Assembly (NCBI GenBank): GCA_037975125.1
Contig: CM075850.1
Location: 125,724,057 to 125,788,056, forward strand
DNA: 64,000 bases
Direction: 5' to 3'
Source of the DNA: Latrodectus hesperus
Taxonomy: Eukaryota; Arthropoda; Arachnida; Araneae; Theridiidae
A model generated the notes under the pieces. That model was not told the DNA's origin. It saw only the letters and a program-made list of their open reading frames with translations, and did not search any database. A program made the translations under genes and the position numbers. Position 1 is the stretch's first letter, and every line of letters starts with the position of its first letter. Shown here in pieces: positions 54,561 through 64,000 of this stretch.

Positions 54561-55867
54561 TCTAGAAAACTGTTATAACTAATAGCAAAAGTTTTTCGAA
54601 AACTGTTCATGAATGACTAAATTAGTTTTGAAAACATAAAACAATACAAAAAACTGTCACTGCATGTATAGTAACATTTGTATTAAAAAATCAATGTAGA
54701 AGCGGATGAAACATTTATTCACTTTCAGTTATCAAAATGGTTCCATATATTGCCATATATGGTATTTCATAATGGTTCTATAAGTTGCACTTCAGAATGG
54801 ACAATCTTTGCTGATATTTAGCTAGACAAATGTAACTAGATTTTTTCTAAACTGATGACTTAAACGTGGTCTCAGCACATCAAGCCATTCTTATAATCTC
54901 AACACCTGAATTTGAATGACGAGAGATTAGAAGAATGAAGTGTATATTTTTCATTGAATCCTTCAAGGATTATATGATCTTCTGAGAAATACTATTTGCA
55001 AGATCCTGTACCCCTTTGTTGTGTTATGGAAATGTTTCTAATATTCAGCGAGGAGGTCGTGTATAAGTATCAGTTTGTGCGCAATTTATACAGTAAAATT
55101 ACAATAATATAGTATATAATTTATAAATAATGTGTCATTGGTATGAATTAATGAAGTTAAATAACACATTCCTGACGGTAGTACCCATGCTGGTACACTA
55201 TAGCTCTGCTATTGAAGTTGCTATTGAATATTGCTCGGTATAGGCACTATCAAGTACTGCAGTTTAGTTGGCTGCAATCTGTTAAAAGCACGTCATCAAA
55301 TACATGCTTATGGGTTACTGTTTAATTTGCAGTTGCAAATGTAATTAAACTTAATAGCTCCCTCAGATGGAATGAACAAGGCTTGTGAACTACAGAAATT
55401 ATTTCGTTTGTTGATGTGGCAAATGATATTAAGTCAGGTTAAAAAAGGTCTTATTAAGATGAAGATTTGCACATAAATCAACACTGTTTCAGATCTGGTA
55501 TTCCTTTGACTTAAAGGCTCATTATCATTAGAAGAACTGAAAAAATTGATTTTTAAGTAACAATGATTTATGTAATCTGATTGGAGCAAATGCTTTTTCT
55601 TCGTTTCTTCCCAGTTAAATCTAGAATTTGTAATACAACTGTTCTGTGTTGAGGGAAATATTAACTTAAATTAAGCCTACTTCCCCCTTATGGAATCTTA
55701 TTGTACTGACAAAGGCATAGTTGCAATGTGTGCAAGGATCATTCCTAATGCGCAAGGGAATATATATGTTATTCGAAATGACAATTTGTAGTTCTAGAGA
55801 TATGCGAAAGAAATATCTAAGTCCCATAGCATACACTATACATCATTGCTTATTCCTTTTTTAAATG
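54561..55867. other. Non-coding region, nothing recognised
   Basis: Somewhat less AT-rich around 55040-55320, but no open frame, repeat or transposon relic could be identified. Confidence 0.6.
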
Positions 55868-56416
55868 CTTGAAATGCAAGATTACATCTCATGGTGGCGG
55901 CATGGTGACATAACAACAACTAAAATAGTACAACATCTTACTAATTTGAAAGCCAGTACCATAGTCTTCCAGTGGGTACCATCTCATGTTAATGTGTATG
56001 GGAACGAAGTTGCGGATCAATTAGCCAAGGATGGAAGCCTACAGGATAACATCATTGGAGACTGTTTGTCATCCTCAGAGCTGACTTCTAGAGTTAGGAT
56101 GGCTACCAATGCTACTTTTAGGGATACCATTCCTACCCACGCATGGTACACATGCAAACATCCTGGTTCCGCACTAGTGGGTAAACACAAGAGATTCAGC
56201 CAAACGGCTTTGACAAGACTGCGAAGTGGCCACCTGCTTGCTCAGATACACGTCTCTGGTACCAAGGTCTATCCTCTCTGTCCCAAATATCGAGTGGTTC
56301 AGGCCTCCCCATCTCATATTTTTAAATGCATTGGGTGTGAGAAAAGGGACATGGAGTTCAGACCGGAGGTGGTGCTTGAGAGACTGACTATTTTTGGATT
56401 CATGGGGCTGGTGTGA
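55865..56416 (+). CDS. LINE polyprotein C-terminus, partial RNase H
   Basis: A 183-codon frame with the second half of an RNase H domain: FQWVPSHVNVYGNEVADQLA holds the His (SHV) and last Asp (EVADQLA) of the catalytic set, while the earlier Asp-Glu-Asp residues are lost by truncation. Further on come the usual LINE C-terminal features: QTALTRLRSGHL, then CPKYRVVQASPSHIFKCIGC, a CCHC-like knuckle whose first Cys pair is changed. The initiating Met is incidental; the real protein would have begun far upstream. The frame survives intact, so the truncation is fairly recent, but the product cannot be active. Confidence 0.8.
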   Translation: MLEMQDYISWWRHGDITTTKIVQHLTNLKASTIVFQWVPSHVNVYGNEVADQLAKDGSLQDNIIGDCLSSSELTSRVRMATNATFRDTIPTHAWYTCKHPGSALVGKHKRFSQTALTRLRSGHLLAQIHVSGTKVYPLCPKYRVVQASPSHIFKCIGCEKRDMEFRPEVVLERLTIFGFMGLV

Positions 56417-56458
56417 TGGTATTGTCACGCCAAGCAGGGATTAGCAACAACAACAACA
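55868..56458 (+). mobile_element. LINE 3' end, 5'-truncated, with (CAA)n tail
   Basis: Contains the end of a non-LTR retrotransposon gene followed by about 28 bases and a tail ACAACAACAACA at about 56445-56456. The 5' boundary is set by the loss of legible RNase H sequence and is approximate. I could not find a clear target-site duplication. The tail AGCAACAACAAC resembles those of SINE copies 1-4, whose transposition might depend on such a LINE. Confidence 0.75.
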
Positions 56459-57729
56459 TCTAATTCTAACAGTAGTCAATAGTTATGAGAAGGAAACAGT
56501 AATGAGTACTAAATATCATATAATATTTTTCTGTGCTAGATACAATAAAATGTTAAGATTACAATTAGACGATGAATTGCAGTTACAAAAATTTCTTCTT
56601 CAAAAGCTGAAATACAATGACTGCTTGTTTAAAAGTTGGAACAGAATCCCCTTCAAGTCTTTTTTATAATGTCATCATATCTACGAACAACTGGTGAGCT
56701 AGAGCTTTAGCTATCAAACAAGACCATATAAATAATGAAAAATATTTTATTATCTTAAAATTATCGTTAATGAAAAGTTACATGCAGCAAAATCATGGTA
56801 TTTTCTTTACCATACCTTCAATAAGAATTAAAGCTCATTAAATAAACACTAAATTTGAAACCCAAATTTTATAAGCAATGTAAAGTGGAATTCTTACACT
56901 TTTGCTTTTAAAATTATGTGTCTTTTTCCAAAAGTCTCTATATTTCAGTCTCTTATGGTAATTTGCTATTTATTGTTTTTTTTTTTGCATGTTTATTTAA
57001 ATATTAATGCAATTTAATAAATAATATGAAGAAAATATAATTAAACAAATAAATTGCATTTTTCTTTAGTCATTTAAAGAACAACATTAAATTGGATAAA
57101 GGTACAGTTCCAATTAATATTAAAAGTAATTATGTACCTTTTACAAAGTTTCTTATTTGAAATAATATATAATCTTTTAAGTCCTTAGAAAACCTGAAAG
57201 AAAAATTGACTGAAATCTTATTAACATATTATGCATCATCATAATCTTATTATCAAAATTAATGTGCATAATAATGAACTATGCCCGATTCCTTATACGT
57301 ATTAAAATTAATTCCTTAATGAACTAGCATATTAGCTAATTCAAATTCATTTATTTATTGTTTTTTTTATTTATTTAATAGAAACTAAAGATATTTAATT
57401 TCTTTCGTAAAATTTCCTGTAAGCGTAACCAATTTCTTATTTAAATCAAAATTATTCATTCTTTAATTTAAAATCTTTTACTAAAATCTATAGTTAATTT
57501 AATGTGACACATATTTCCTTTCTTGATTGTTAATAAACTGCTTTAATGAGAAATAAAACATGTATTGTAATTTTTAATGTAAGCAAGAAAAACTAAAATT
57601 TTAGGAATGAAATATTAAATTAAATTATACAAGAGAAGACTAAATGAATAAATTAATTGACCAATCAAAATGTGTGTTTATTTTCTCATATTTATTTCTG
57701 CGTTTTGTATAAAACAACAAATGAAAACA
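56459..57729. other. AT-rich non-coding region, nothing recognised
   Basis: No open frame, repeat or transposon relic identified. Confidence 0.6.

Positions 57730-57807
<78 letters not shown>
57730..57807. repeat. Interrupted (TA)n microsatellite
   Basis: TA dinucleotides broken by TGTA and TACATA, about 78 bases. The interruptions suggest an older tract than the pure ones at 6.6 and 24.8 kb. Confidence 0.95.
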
Positions 57808-59252
57808 TCTGTAATTAATATAAGTAAAAATATTTTATTATTTTAAGAATTTTTGAAAAGAAAATTCTATATATGTACGCTGCGCGTATAGTTGCTCTTA
57901 ATGTATGAAAGAATGACTTGAAGATAAATGTACTGTTTTTCAAAATCGTATCATAATAATTTGAATATTTTGCAGTATAATTCTTTACAATGGACGTTAA
58001 TATATAGATAGTAAATTATTTTAACTATTAGCATTTGGGATTTTGTTTTTCAATATTTTTGCCATCTTTCTCTTTGTGCATTTTTATGAGACATGAATTA
58101 ACATGCATAAATATCTTTAAAAAAAATCACATACACATGCATATTTAGTTTTTTTATAAATAAGAAATCAATGATATGAATCTTTTACAGCTACTAAATA
58201 AGTATATATGTATAATCTGAAAGAATTAAGTAAAAATGTATGTTTGGTTTTGCGGAGAATTATTTTAGCATGTGTATATGATTTCCTATGAGAGAAAGTT
58301 TAAGAAAATTAAATAAATGTGTGTCAAAACATGTTTAAGAAAATTTTTCCAGAAAAATACACTTTTGCTATCAACAAAAATATTAGCAATATAGTGAAAA
58401 ATATGCCGCCAATGAATGGTAATTAAAGTAAATTAAAACAGTAATTACAAGCATTCATAACTCGTATCGTAAGTCATCATTGCTTAGTTATTACACTTGA
58501 TTGTTGACATCATTAAATATTGTTGCCATGTAACAAAGATGTATTTGTATACATGTCTGTCGAAAGTGAAAATATTTCTAATTTCTTTCTACTCCTACAT
58601 TCAGTGAAAAATGTTTTTCCTAGTGTTAATTATAGATTTATATTTTTTACGGAACTCATTCTTGTTGCCTATATTGTTTAATGATTTTTAGGTCTGTTTC
58701 CGACATTAATTACAGATTGGTTAAATTTGATTTATTTGTCTCTTATGAATAAGTAACGATTATTTAAAGGCGAGTAAAACGGGTAGAACACAAATATATA
58801 TGATTTTTGCTAAAGTAAAGTCATTTAAGTGAGATAATGAATAATTTCTCGTTTAAAGTAATAAAGATATCTTTCCTGAGATAACTCTAGGAAATTTATC
58901 TGTTTAAAAAATTAATCTAATTTTATAGAGAAACGCTCATGATGCAAATCATAACTCTATTGTAAATATTTGTTTAAATGTTAAACATGAAAATTTACGT
59001 TGAAAAGCATTTGGAATAGCTTAAAATAAGTGCTGACAAGTCTTTATAAACCATTGCTTTTTACTGCCAGAAAAATGTTTTATCTTATAGTTGGCCGTAT
59101 TCAAGTATCAAAAGAATAAGGAACATATCCTAAAGACAATTTACACTTTTTACTATACATGGAAAAATTAACAAGCTTATTGAAAATATAGATTCAAATG
59201 ATTACTCTATAACAGTAATAAGTAGTTAGTAATGGAATATAATTTACACCAT
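57808..59252. other. AT-rich non-coding region, nothing recognised
   Basis: No gene or repeat identified. Confidence 0.6.
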
Positions 59253-59559
59253 CTTTGACAGGCAAACTTGAATAAGTGTAATTGAAATAGTGCTCATGAT
59301 ATTAACATTAAAAACGGTCAGTTGATTATAGCAAGCTATAATGGAACCTTTATTTTCTTTGACAGGCAAACTTGAATAAGTGTAATTGAAATAGTGCTCA
59401 TGATATTAACATTAAAAACGGACAGTTGATTATAGCAAGCTATAATGGAACCTTTATTTTCTTTGACAGGCAAACTTGAATAAGTGTAATTGAAATAGTG
59501 CTCATGTTATTAACATTACAAACGTTCAGTTGCCTATAGCAAGCTATAATGGAACCTTT
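59253..59559. repeat. 104-bp tandem repeat, three copies
   Basis: Units start with CTTTGACAGGCAAACTTGAA at 59253, 59357 and 59461, spaced exactly 104 bases. The first two differ at one or a few positions; the third has several changes and stops short of a full unit. Each unit contains TATAGCAAGCTATA, a 6-base stem with a 2-base loop. No open frame runs through it. Confidence 0.95.
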
Positions 59560-62500
59560 ACGATTGTAGAGATGAAACTAATAAATGCAATGGCATAGAC
59601 ATAATGTAATCATCATACTATTTAAAATAGAAATAATGATATGATAGTTAAATATTTTGCTTAATGTAACTAGTAATATTTTGATAAATGAAAATTCGAA
59701 GATGTATAATGTGCGGTTGGTTATTTTATGTTGGTAAACATTAGGAGACTTCTTCCCATATTTAGTTAACTCGTTCTGGTTTTATGATTTCTTAATTAGA
59801 CTAAAACGAAAAAATAAAAAAATGATCAAACAGCTATATTAAAACTTTTTTGACATAAATTTATAAATTGATAATTTGCAATTTAATAATTTCACCATTT
59901 GTAAATGCTCTCTTGAAAAAGCATAGGATACCACTTAATTTTCTTTTAGGATCACAAAATTTGTAACTAGTTTGATTGAAAATTTTATTATTTTCAAATT
60001 GTTATTCCTTTTTATAAATAGTTACAGTTAATTACAATTACAGTACTCCTTTTTATTTATTAATAGTTACGAGAACCTTAAATAGCAAAATTGGGTGTTA
60101 TAGATCTATTTGGAGATCTGACATTTGATACGAATGCTAAATCTCACACATAAGCGTTATGGTCACGCAAATGATGATGTATACCCTTTCTTCAAGGTAA
60201 AATATTGGATGTATTTGGATACAAGGTTCAGAAGATGAATTCTGGAAGATATATAAAAAACGCAGAACAAAAAACCAATTACCGAGAACATAATAATTTT
60301 ATCCATTAATAAGGATAGATGGCACATAAATGATAAGAAAGGCTTTGTTTCTATAAGTGGAAGTCTGTAAATAGTTATCTGAGGTATCAGAAGGTGATAA
60401 ATTTTAGATCGCCTATTCACTTTCACACTTTGTAGATTTTGCTGCTCTTCTTCTTGTGAGAAAGGTGCCAACTGACCAGGGGGAGACTTCGTCGCTAAAA
60501 ATGGTTCCAAATTGGTAGATATATGTAAGCAAAGCTGCAGTAATTTAGATTAACCCATTTTTTAAATATAACATCTTAAGTGTCTCATTTAAAGAACTTA
60601 TATTTATGTATCGAATTATCTTATTATATAAAATAATTTCAAAATAATTCAGCTATTTAAAATACATTGTAATTATTACAACACTTAAGCATTACTAAAC
60701 TAAAGAGTTGCTTTGAGAAAACTCTTTAGAATATATCAGTAAGGAAACACAATTGTTTTATTTTATTAGCTGTTTTTAAAAGAAAACTCTCTAACAAGGT
60801 AACAAGTTCAGACAAAGTTTGGATACTTCTGTTTACTCAAGTTGAATTTGTTTGTTTTAGGAAAAGAGAAATTGATTTTGTCTTTAAAGAATAATAGTGC
60901 TTCAATCGATTTTCATACTTAGTGACGTGCAAATATTAAGATCGTAAAACCATGAAGATATTTTTATTACAAGAGATTTATGGCAATTCAGTAAGATTTG
61001 CTTATAAAATATAACTATTTAGAAAAACTATTTATGGGGCTATATTATGTTTCTCTTAGTTTAAAACCTTATAAAATTAAAATATTTAAATAGAGTCTAA
61101 ATGATGGATTCTAAAAATGGTGGATTTTTCAATAAGAAAACCTTAAGAAAAGCTTTATTTCATGAAAAAGAACGAGGAAAATCATTTAGTTAAAATGAGG
61201 AAAATTTTAATCTTTTAAGTACTTTAAATTATGTTAATTACTTACATGTTAAATTGCCATTAACGAAATTTTTTGTTTTTCTTTTTAATTCAAAAGTATT
61301 ATCATGACTATTTGATTAATTGATTATTCAGGGTTTTTCAGGAAATGATTCTTTGAACAAAGAAGAAATTATGATCATTAAAATGCTAACTATCTTAAGA
61401 TAAAGCCTGATAATTAAAAAGATTTTTGAAAATATTAAATACCAATTCTGCGCTTAGATCCATATCATCAATTCAATTAACATAAAATGCTTGAGTCACA
61501 AAAGCAGAACTAATGTTATGACCATTTAATCAAATGATCATTCTGATTTGCTTGGGAAAGGATTTTGGAGGATATGATGACATTTTCAATCTGAAGTTTA
61601 CGAAATGTATTCAAAAAAATTAGCAAGATATCAGAGATACTGTGAAACGACCATTGTCTAATAAATGACAGAAAAAGGAAAAAAGTGTTGAAATTATTCC
61701 ATAATGCCACAGAACTCTTGAATATAGAAGTTCCATTGATGGTATATTTTGGCACCTGTTCGCTCAGTTGGAGATATTTGGTAATAAATCGTAATGAGCG
61801 GAAGTGACGTTATTTCCTTTCCCCATTAATGCAACAACGTAGATCATCTGTTAATTCAGGTATTCATTCCTGTATACTCGAAAGTTGGCTACCTAGCAAG
61901 TGGTTTCAGTGCACGTCATGTTATTAGAGCTGTTAATATATTTCCATAAAAATAAATACATATTTAGAGAGAAAATTCAATACGAAAATATTATAGATGT
62001 ATATCTGTAAGGAGATTGAAGGGGAAATATAAAGATAAATACTTGGATTTTGGTTTCATTTCAATAAAAATAAAAAAAATAAAAATTGTTGTATTTGGTT
62101 TGTTTTATTAACATGGAAAATAAATTCAAGTAACTTAAAGCAGGATCTACAACGTATCCCAATATAATCTTTATTCTTTGTAATATTTTAGCGGAAAAAT
62201 GTAGTGTTTTCTCTAACAAAAAAGTCGATATTTTTCCATTATCCCCCGCTTCTCATCCCAAAGAAATAGCATGTTTTTTTATGGAAAAAAGAAAATGATA
62301 TAACGTAGATACGATGATTTTATCGGCTAAAAATTTTATTTTAAATTTAATATATACTAAATTAAATTTTTAATGCAAAAATTGACTAAAATGTGATAAA
62401 CAGTAATAAACAAGCTAAAACTAGTTGGTGCAAAAGATTGCTTGGTGATAATTTTATCGGTTAAAAGAAGCACTATGGTCCCGAATCAACAAGGGCATAA

Positions 62501-63163
62501 TTACCGGAAAATTTGTTTTTGTATCAGTGAGAGAATGTAATATTACAATATACTTACCCAATCAATCCCCGATACGATTGCTTAACAGTTTCCGCCACAA
62601 ATATACATTGGCGTTTAAATATGTTTTTTCTGAAGTGATAATTATTTAGTTTATAAAATGTAAATGATATGCTTGTATCACATTTTAGTAAATTCTGAAA
62701 ACGTAAACATTTTTAAACACTACATGATGGAAATGGAATATTTATGACAATAATTTACGGATTTTTTTATTTCCCGTTACGGTGATTATCAAAAGCCTGG
62801 GTATAACGGAAAAGTACCAAAAAGTCCTTATTAGGCAAGTGAAAATAATAAAAAATCATTGTAGGTGCCAATCAGGATAATAAAATACAAAAACAAATCC
62901 CACAAACGATAGCTAAGGATATAATTCTAGCTTCTGATTAAACATGGCTTATAATGATAAGAAAAATTATAAGAAGATTATTTGTAAATTTTGCTTTTTT
63001 GAACAAAAGCATGAATGAAAAAATGCAACCCATGACTTTAGATAGCAATCATTAATTAATAGGAAAAATGATAGAAAATGAATTTGAACTACTAGTGGGT
63101 GAGGACGAAGACAAAAGTATAAGACACATGCCAGCAGCTGTGCCTGTTTCATTGATAATTCAA
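59560..63163. other. AT-rich non-coding region, nothing recognised
   Basis: A 115-codon minus-strand open frame (60163-60510) starts with a more balanced composition (EEEQQNLQSVKVNRRSK) but has no recognisable domain. Minus-strand frames at 61516-61755 and 62967-63152 are likewise unsupported. Confidence 0.55.
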
Positions 63164-63237
63164 CGTCTTGTACCGAGCTTCAAGGGTTCGTGTCGACTGA
63201 GAGTTGAATAAAGCAACCACTTAAAGAACACAAGACT

Positions 63238-63243
63238 TTTATT
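63238..63243 (-). terminator. Polyadenylation signal of the solo LTR
   Basis: AATAAA on the minus strand, about 205 bases downstream of the TATA box and about 70 bases before the LTR 3' end, as expected near the end of R. Confidence 0.55.
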
Positions 63244-63447
63244 CGTAAAAACTTCACTAGATATAAGAAATTCCCGCTGTAACAATCACAATTACACAGT
63301 TACAATTCGTCAGGTATAATAAGAAACAGCTTCCAATCACAAGTCTCAAATACCTCAGACAGAGAACAATTAGCAGTCACAACTAATCGTCTTCAATCAC
63401 TCACTTTCTGTCTTTAAAAAAACTACCTCTTCCATGTCGGGCTGCGG

Positions 63448-63455
63448 TATTTATA
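63448..63455 (-). promoter_or_regulatory. TATA box of the solo LTR
   Basis: TATAAATA on the minus strand inside the palindrome-like GGTATTTATACC; position fits the U3 promoter of the LTR. Confidence 0.6.
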
Positions 63456-63673
63456 CCAGACTTAGCGGAGAAATCTACCAGTTTCGCCAAAGATCTGGAA
63501 GCTTCTAGGCTATCTCGCTAAATATTGGTTCTAGAGCTTAGGTGATGGATGTTTTCAGAAGTATCTATTTATCCATAAGTATCTATTTCTCGCCAAGTAG
63601 CCAAGTTTTCTCGCCAAAACATCGCCAAATCACCAAATTATTAGAAAATCCGCTTTTAAACTACAACACGTCT

Positions 63674-64000
63674 AAACACCGCAATTTTTTGCTAAAGATG
63701 TGAGTATTTCCGATTTGTCTGAGATATTTTAAAACAAATACAGTTATTATTTATAAATTTGTAACATTCTGTTAAGAAGAAGCTCTTGTGCTTCAAATAT
63801 TACTAGAAGATGAAAAACTAAGAATAGCATTGGTATTTGTAAACAGTACTGTACCTATGGTGGCCAATCAATGTCTAACTATTATGCAGGACGATAAAGA
63901 ATGATTTTAATTTTCTAATTATTGGAAAAGTATTTGCTTCGAAATCACTGAGTTTTCCCACTGAGTTTTGTCCAAAAATGTTTAATATCGCAATTTACAC
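63674..64000. other. AT-rich non-coding region, nothing recognised
   Basis: No open frame or repeat identified to the window end. Confidence 0.6.

Larger units (their letters stand above)
63164..63673 (-). mobile_element. Solo LTR (500 bp) with 5-bp TSD
   Basis: CGTCT occurs at 63164-63168 and at 63669-63673. The 500 bases between start TGTACCGAGC and end AAACTACAACA, the TG...CA termini of long terminal repeats. In minus orientation a TATAAATA box lies at 63448-63455, about 215 bases from the 5' end. An AATAAA signal follows about 210 bases further on (63238-63243), giving a sensible U3-R-U5 order. No gag or pol sequence adjoins it, so the internal part was lost by recombination between two LTRs. 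Five-base duplications are usual for BEL/Pao, Copia and some Gypsy elements; the family cannot be assigned. Confidence 0.88.

Noticed and set aside
55868..56470. Target-site duplication for the LINE 3' end at 56 kb
   Set aside because: Only a six-base ACATCT match near both ends, not at convincing boundaries; could be chance.
60163..60510. 115-codon minus-strand open frame
   Set aside because: No recognisable domain; the C-terminal half is AT-driven hydrophobic sequence. Could hide a small exon, but nothing supports it.

Overview
The window is an AT-rich, gene-poor stretch of eukaryotic nuclear DNA. It almost certainly comes from an arthropod, and a spider (Araneae) fits best. The pointers are several Tc1/mariner transposase lineages of the type abundant in arachnids, tRNA-derived SINEs and LINE tails ending in CAA/GAA repeats, very long TA and CA microsatellites, and no bacterial gene organisation. 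No host protein-coding gene could be identified with confidence. The species call rests on recollection of repeat families and is an inference.

Layout. Positions 1-9,000 are AT-rich non-coding DNA. They hold a possible 3'-terminal exon (about 4,334-4,550), two long hairpins and a (TA)n tract. A (CA)n(TA)n tract at 9.06-9.33 kb is followed by a heavily decayed Tc1 transposase (9.46-10.2 kb). From 10.2 to 20 kb there is AT-rich DNA with a few GC-richer islands and one SINE. A 21-copy, 43-bp minisatellite lies at 20,160-21,050 and another SINE follows it. The best-preserved autonomous element is a complete Tc1 transposon at 22,527-23,930. It has identical 29-bp terminal inverted repeats, flanking TA and an uninterrupted 334-codon transposase on the minus strand.

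From 24.8 to 30.8 kb there is AT-rich DNA with the longest (AT)n tract (about 332 bp). From 30.8 to 45.1 kb the window is a transposon cemetery: an internally deleted mariner-type element with TIRs of about 120 bp, a decayed Tc1 with intact 20-bp TIRs, a Tc3-like element, a Tc1 scrap, and a folded-back mariner. Among them sits a young 5'-truncated LINE (42,993-44,075) with a perfect 13-bp target-site duplication and a (GAA)n tail.

From 48.8 to 56.5 kb there are SINEs, a decayed LINE reverse transcriptase with its YADD box still legible, and a LINE 3' end carrying part of an RNase H domain. The last part has a three-copy 104-bp tandem repeat (59.25-59.56 kb). It also has an exactly 500-bp solo LTR (63,169-63,668) flanked by the 5-bp duplication CGTCT.

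The genes do not form a pathway. They are independent mobile elements of different ages. The two best biological leads are the mosaic SINEs, in which the same 3' body is joined to different tRNA-like heads, and the structurally dated insertions (Tc1, LINE, solo LTR).
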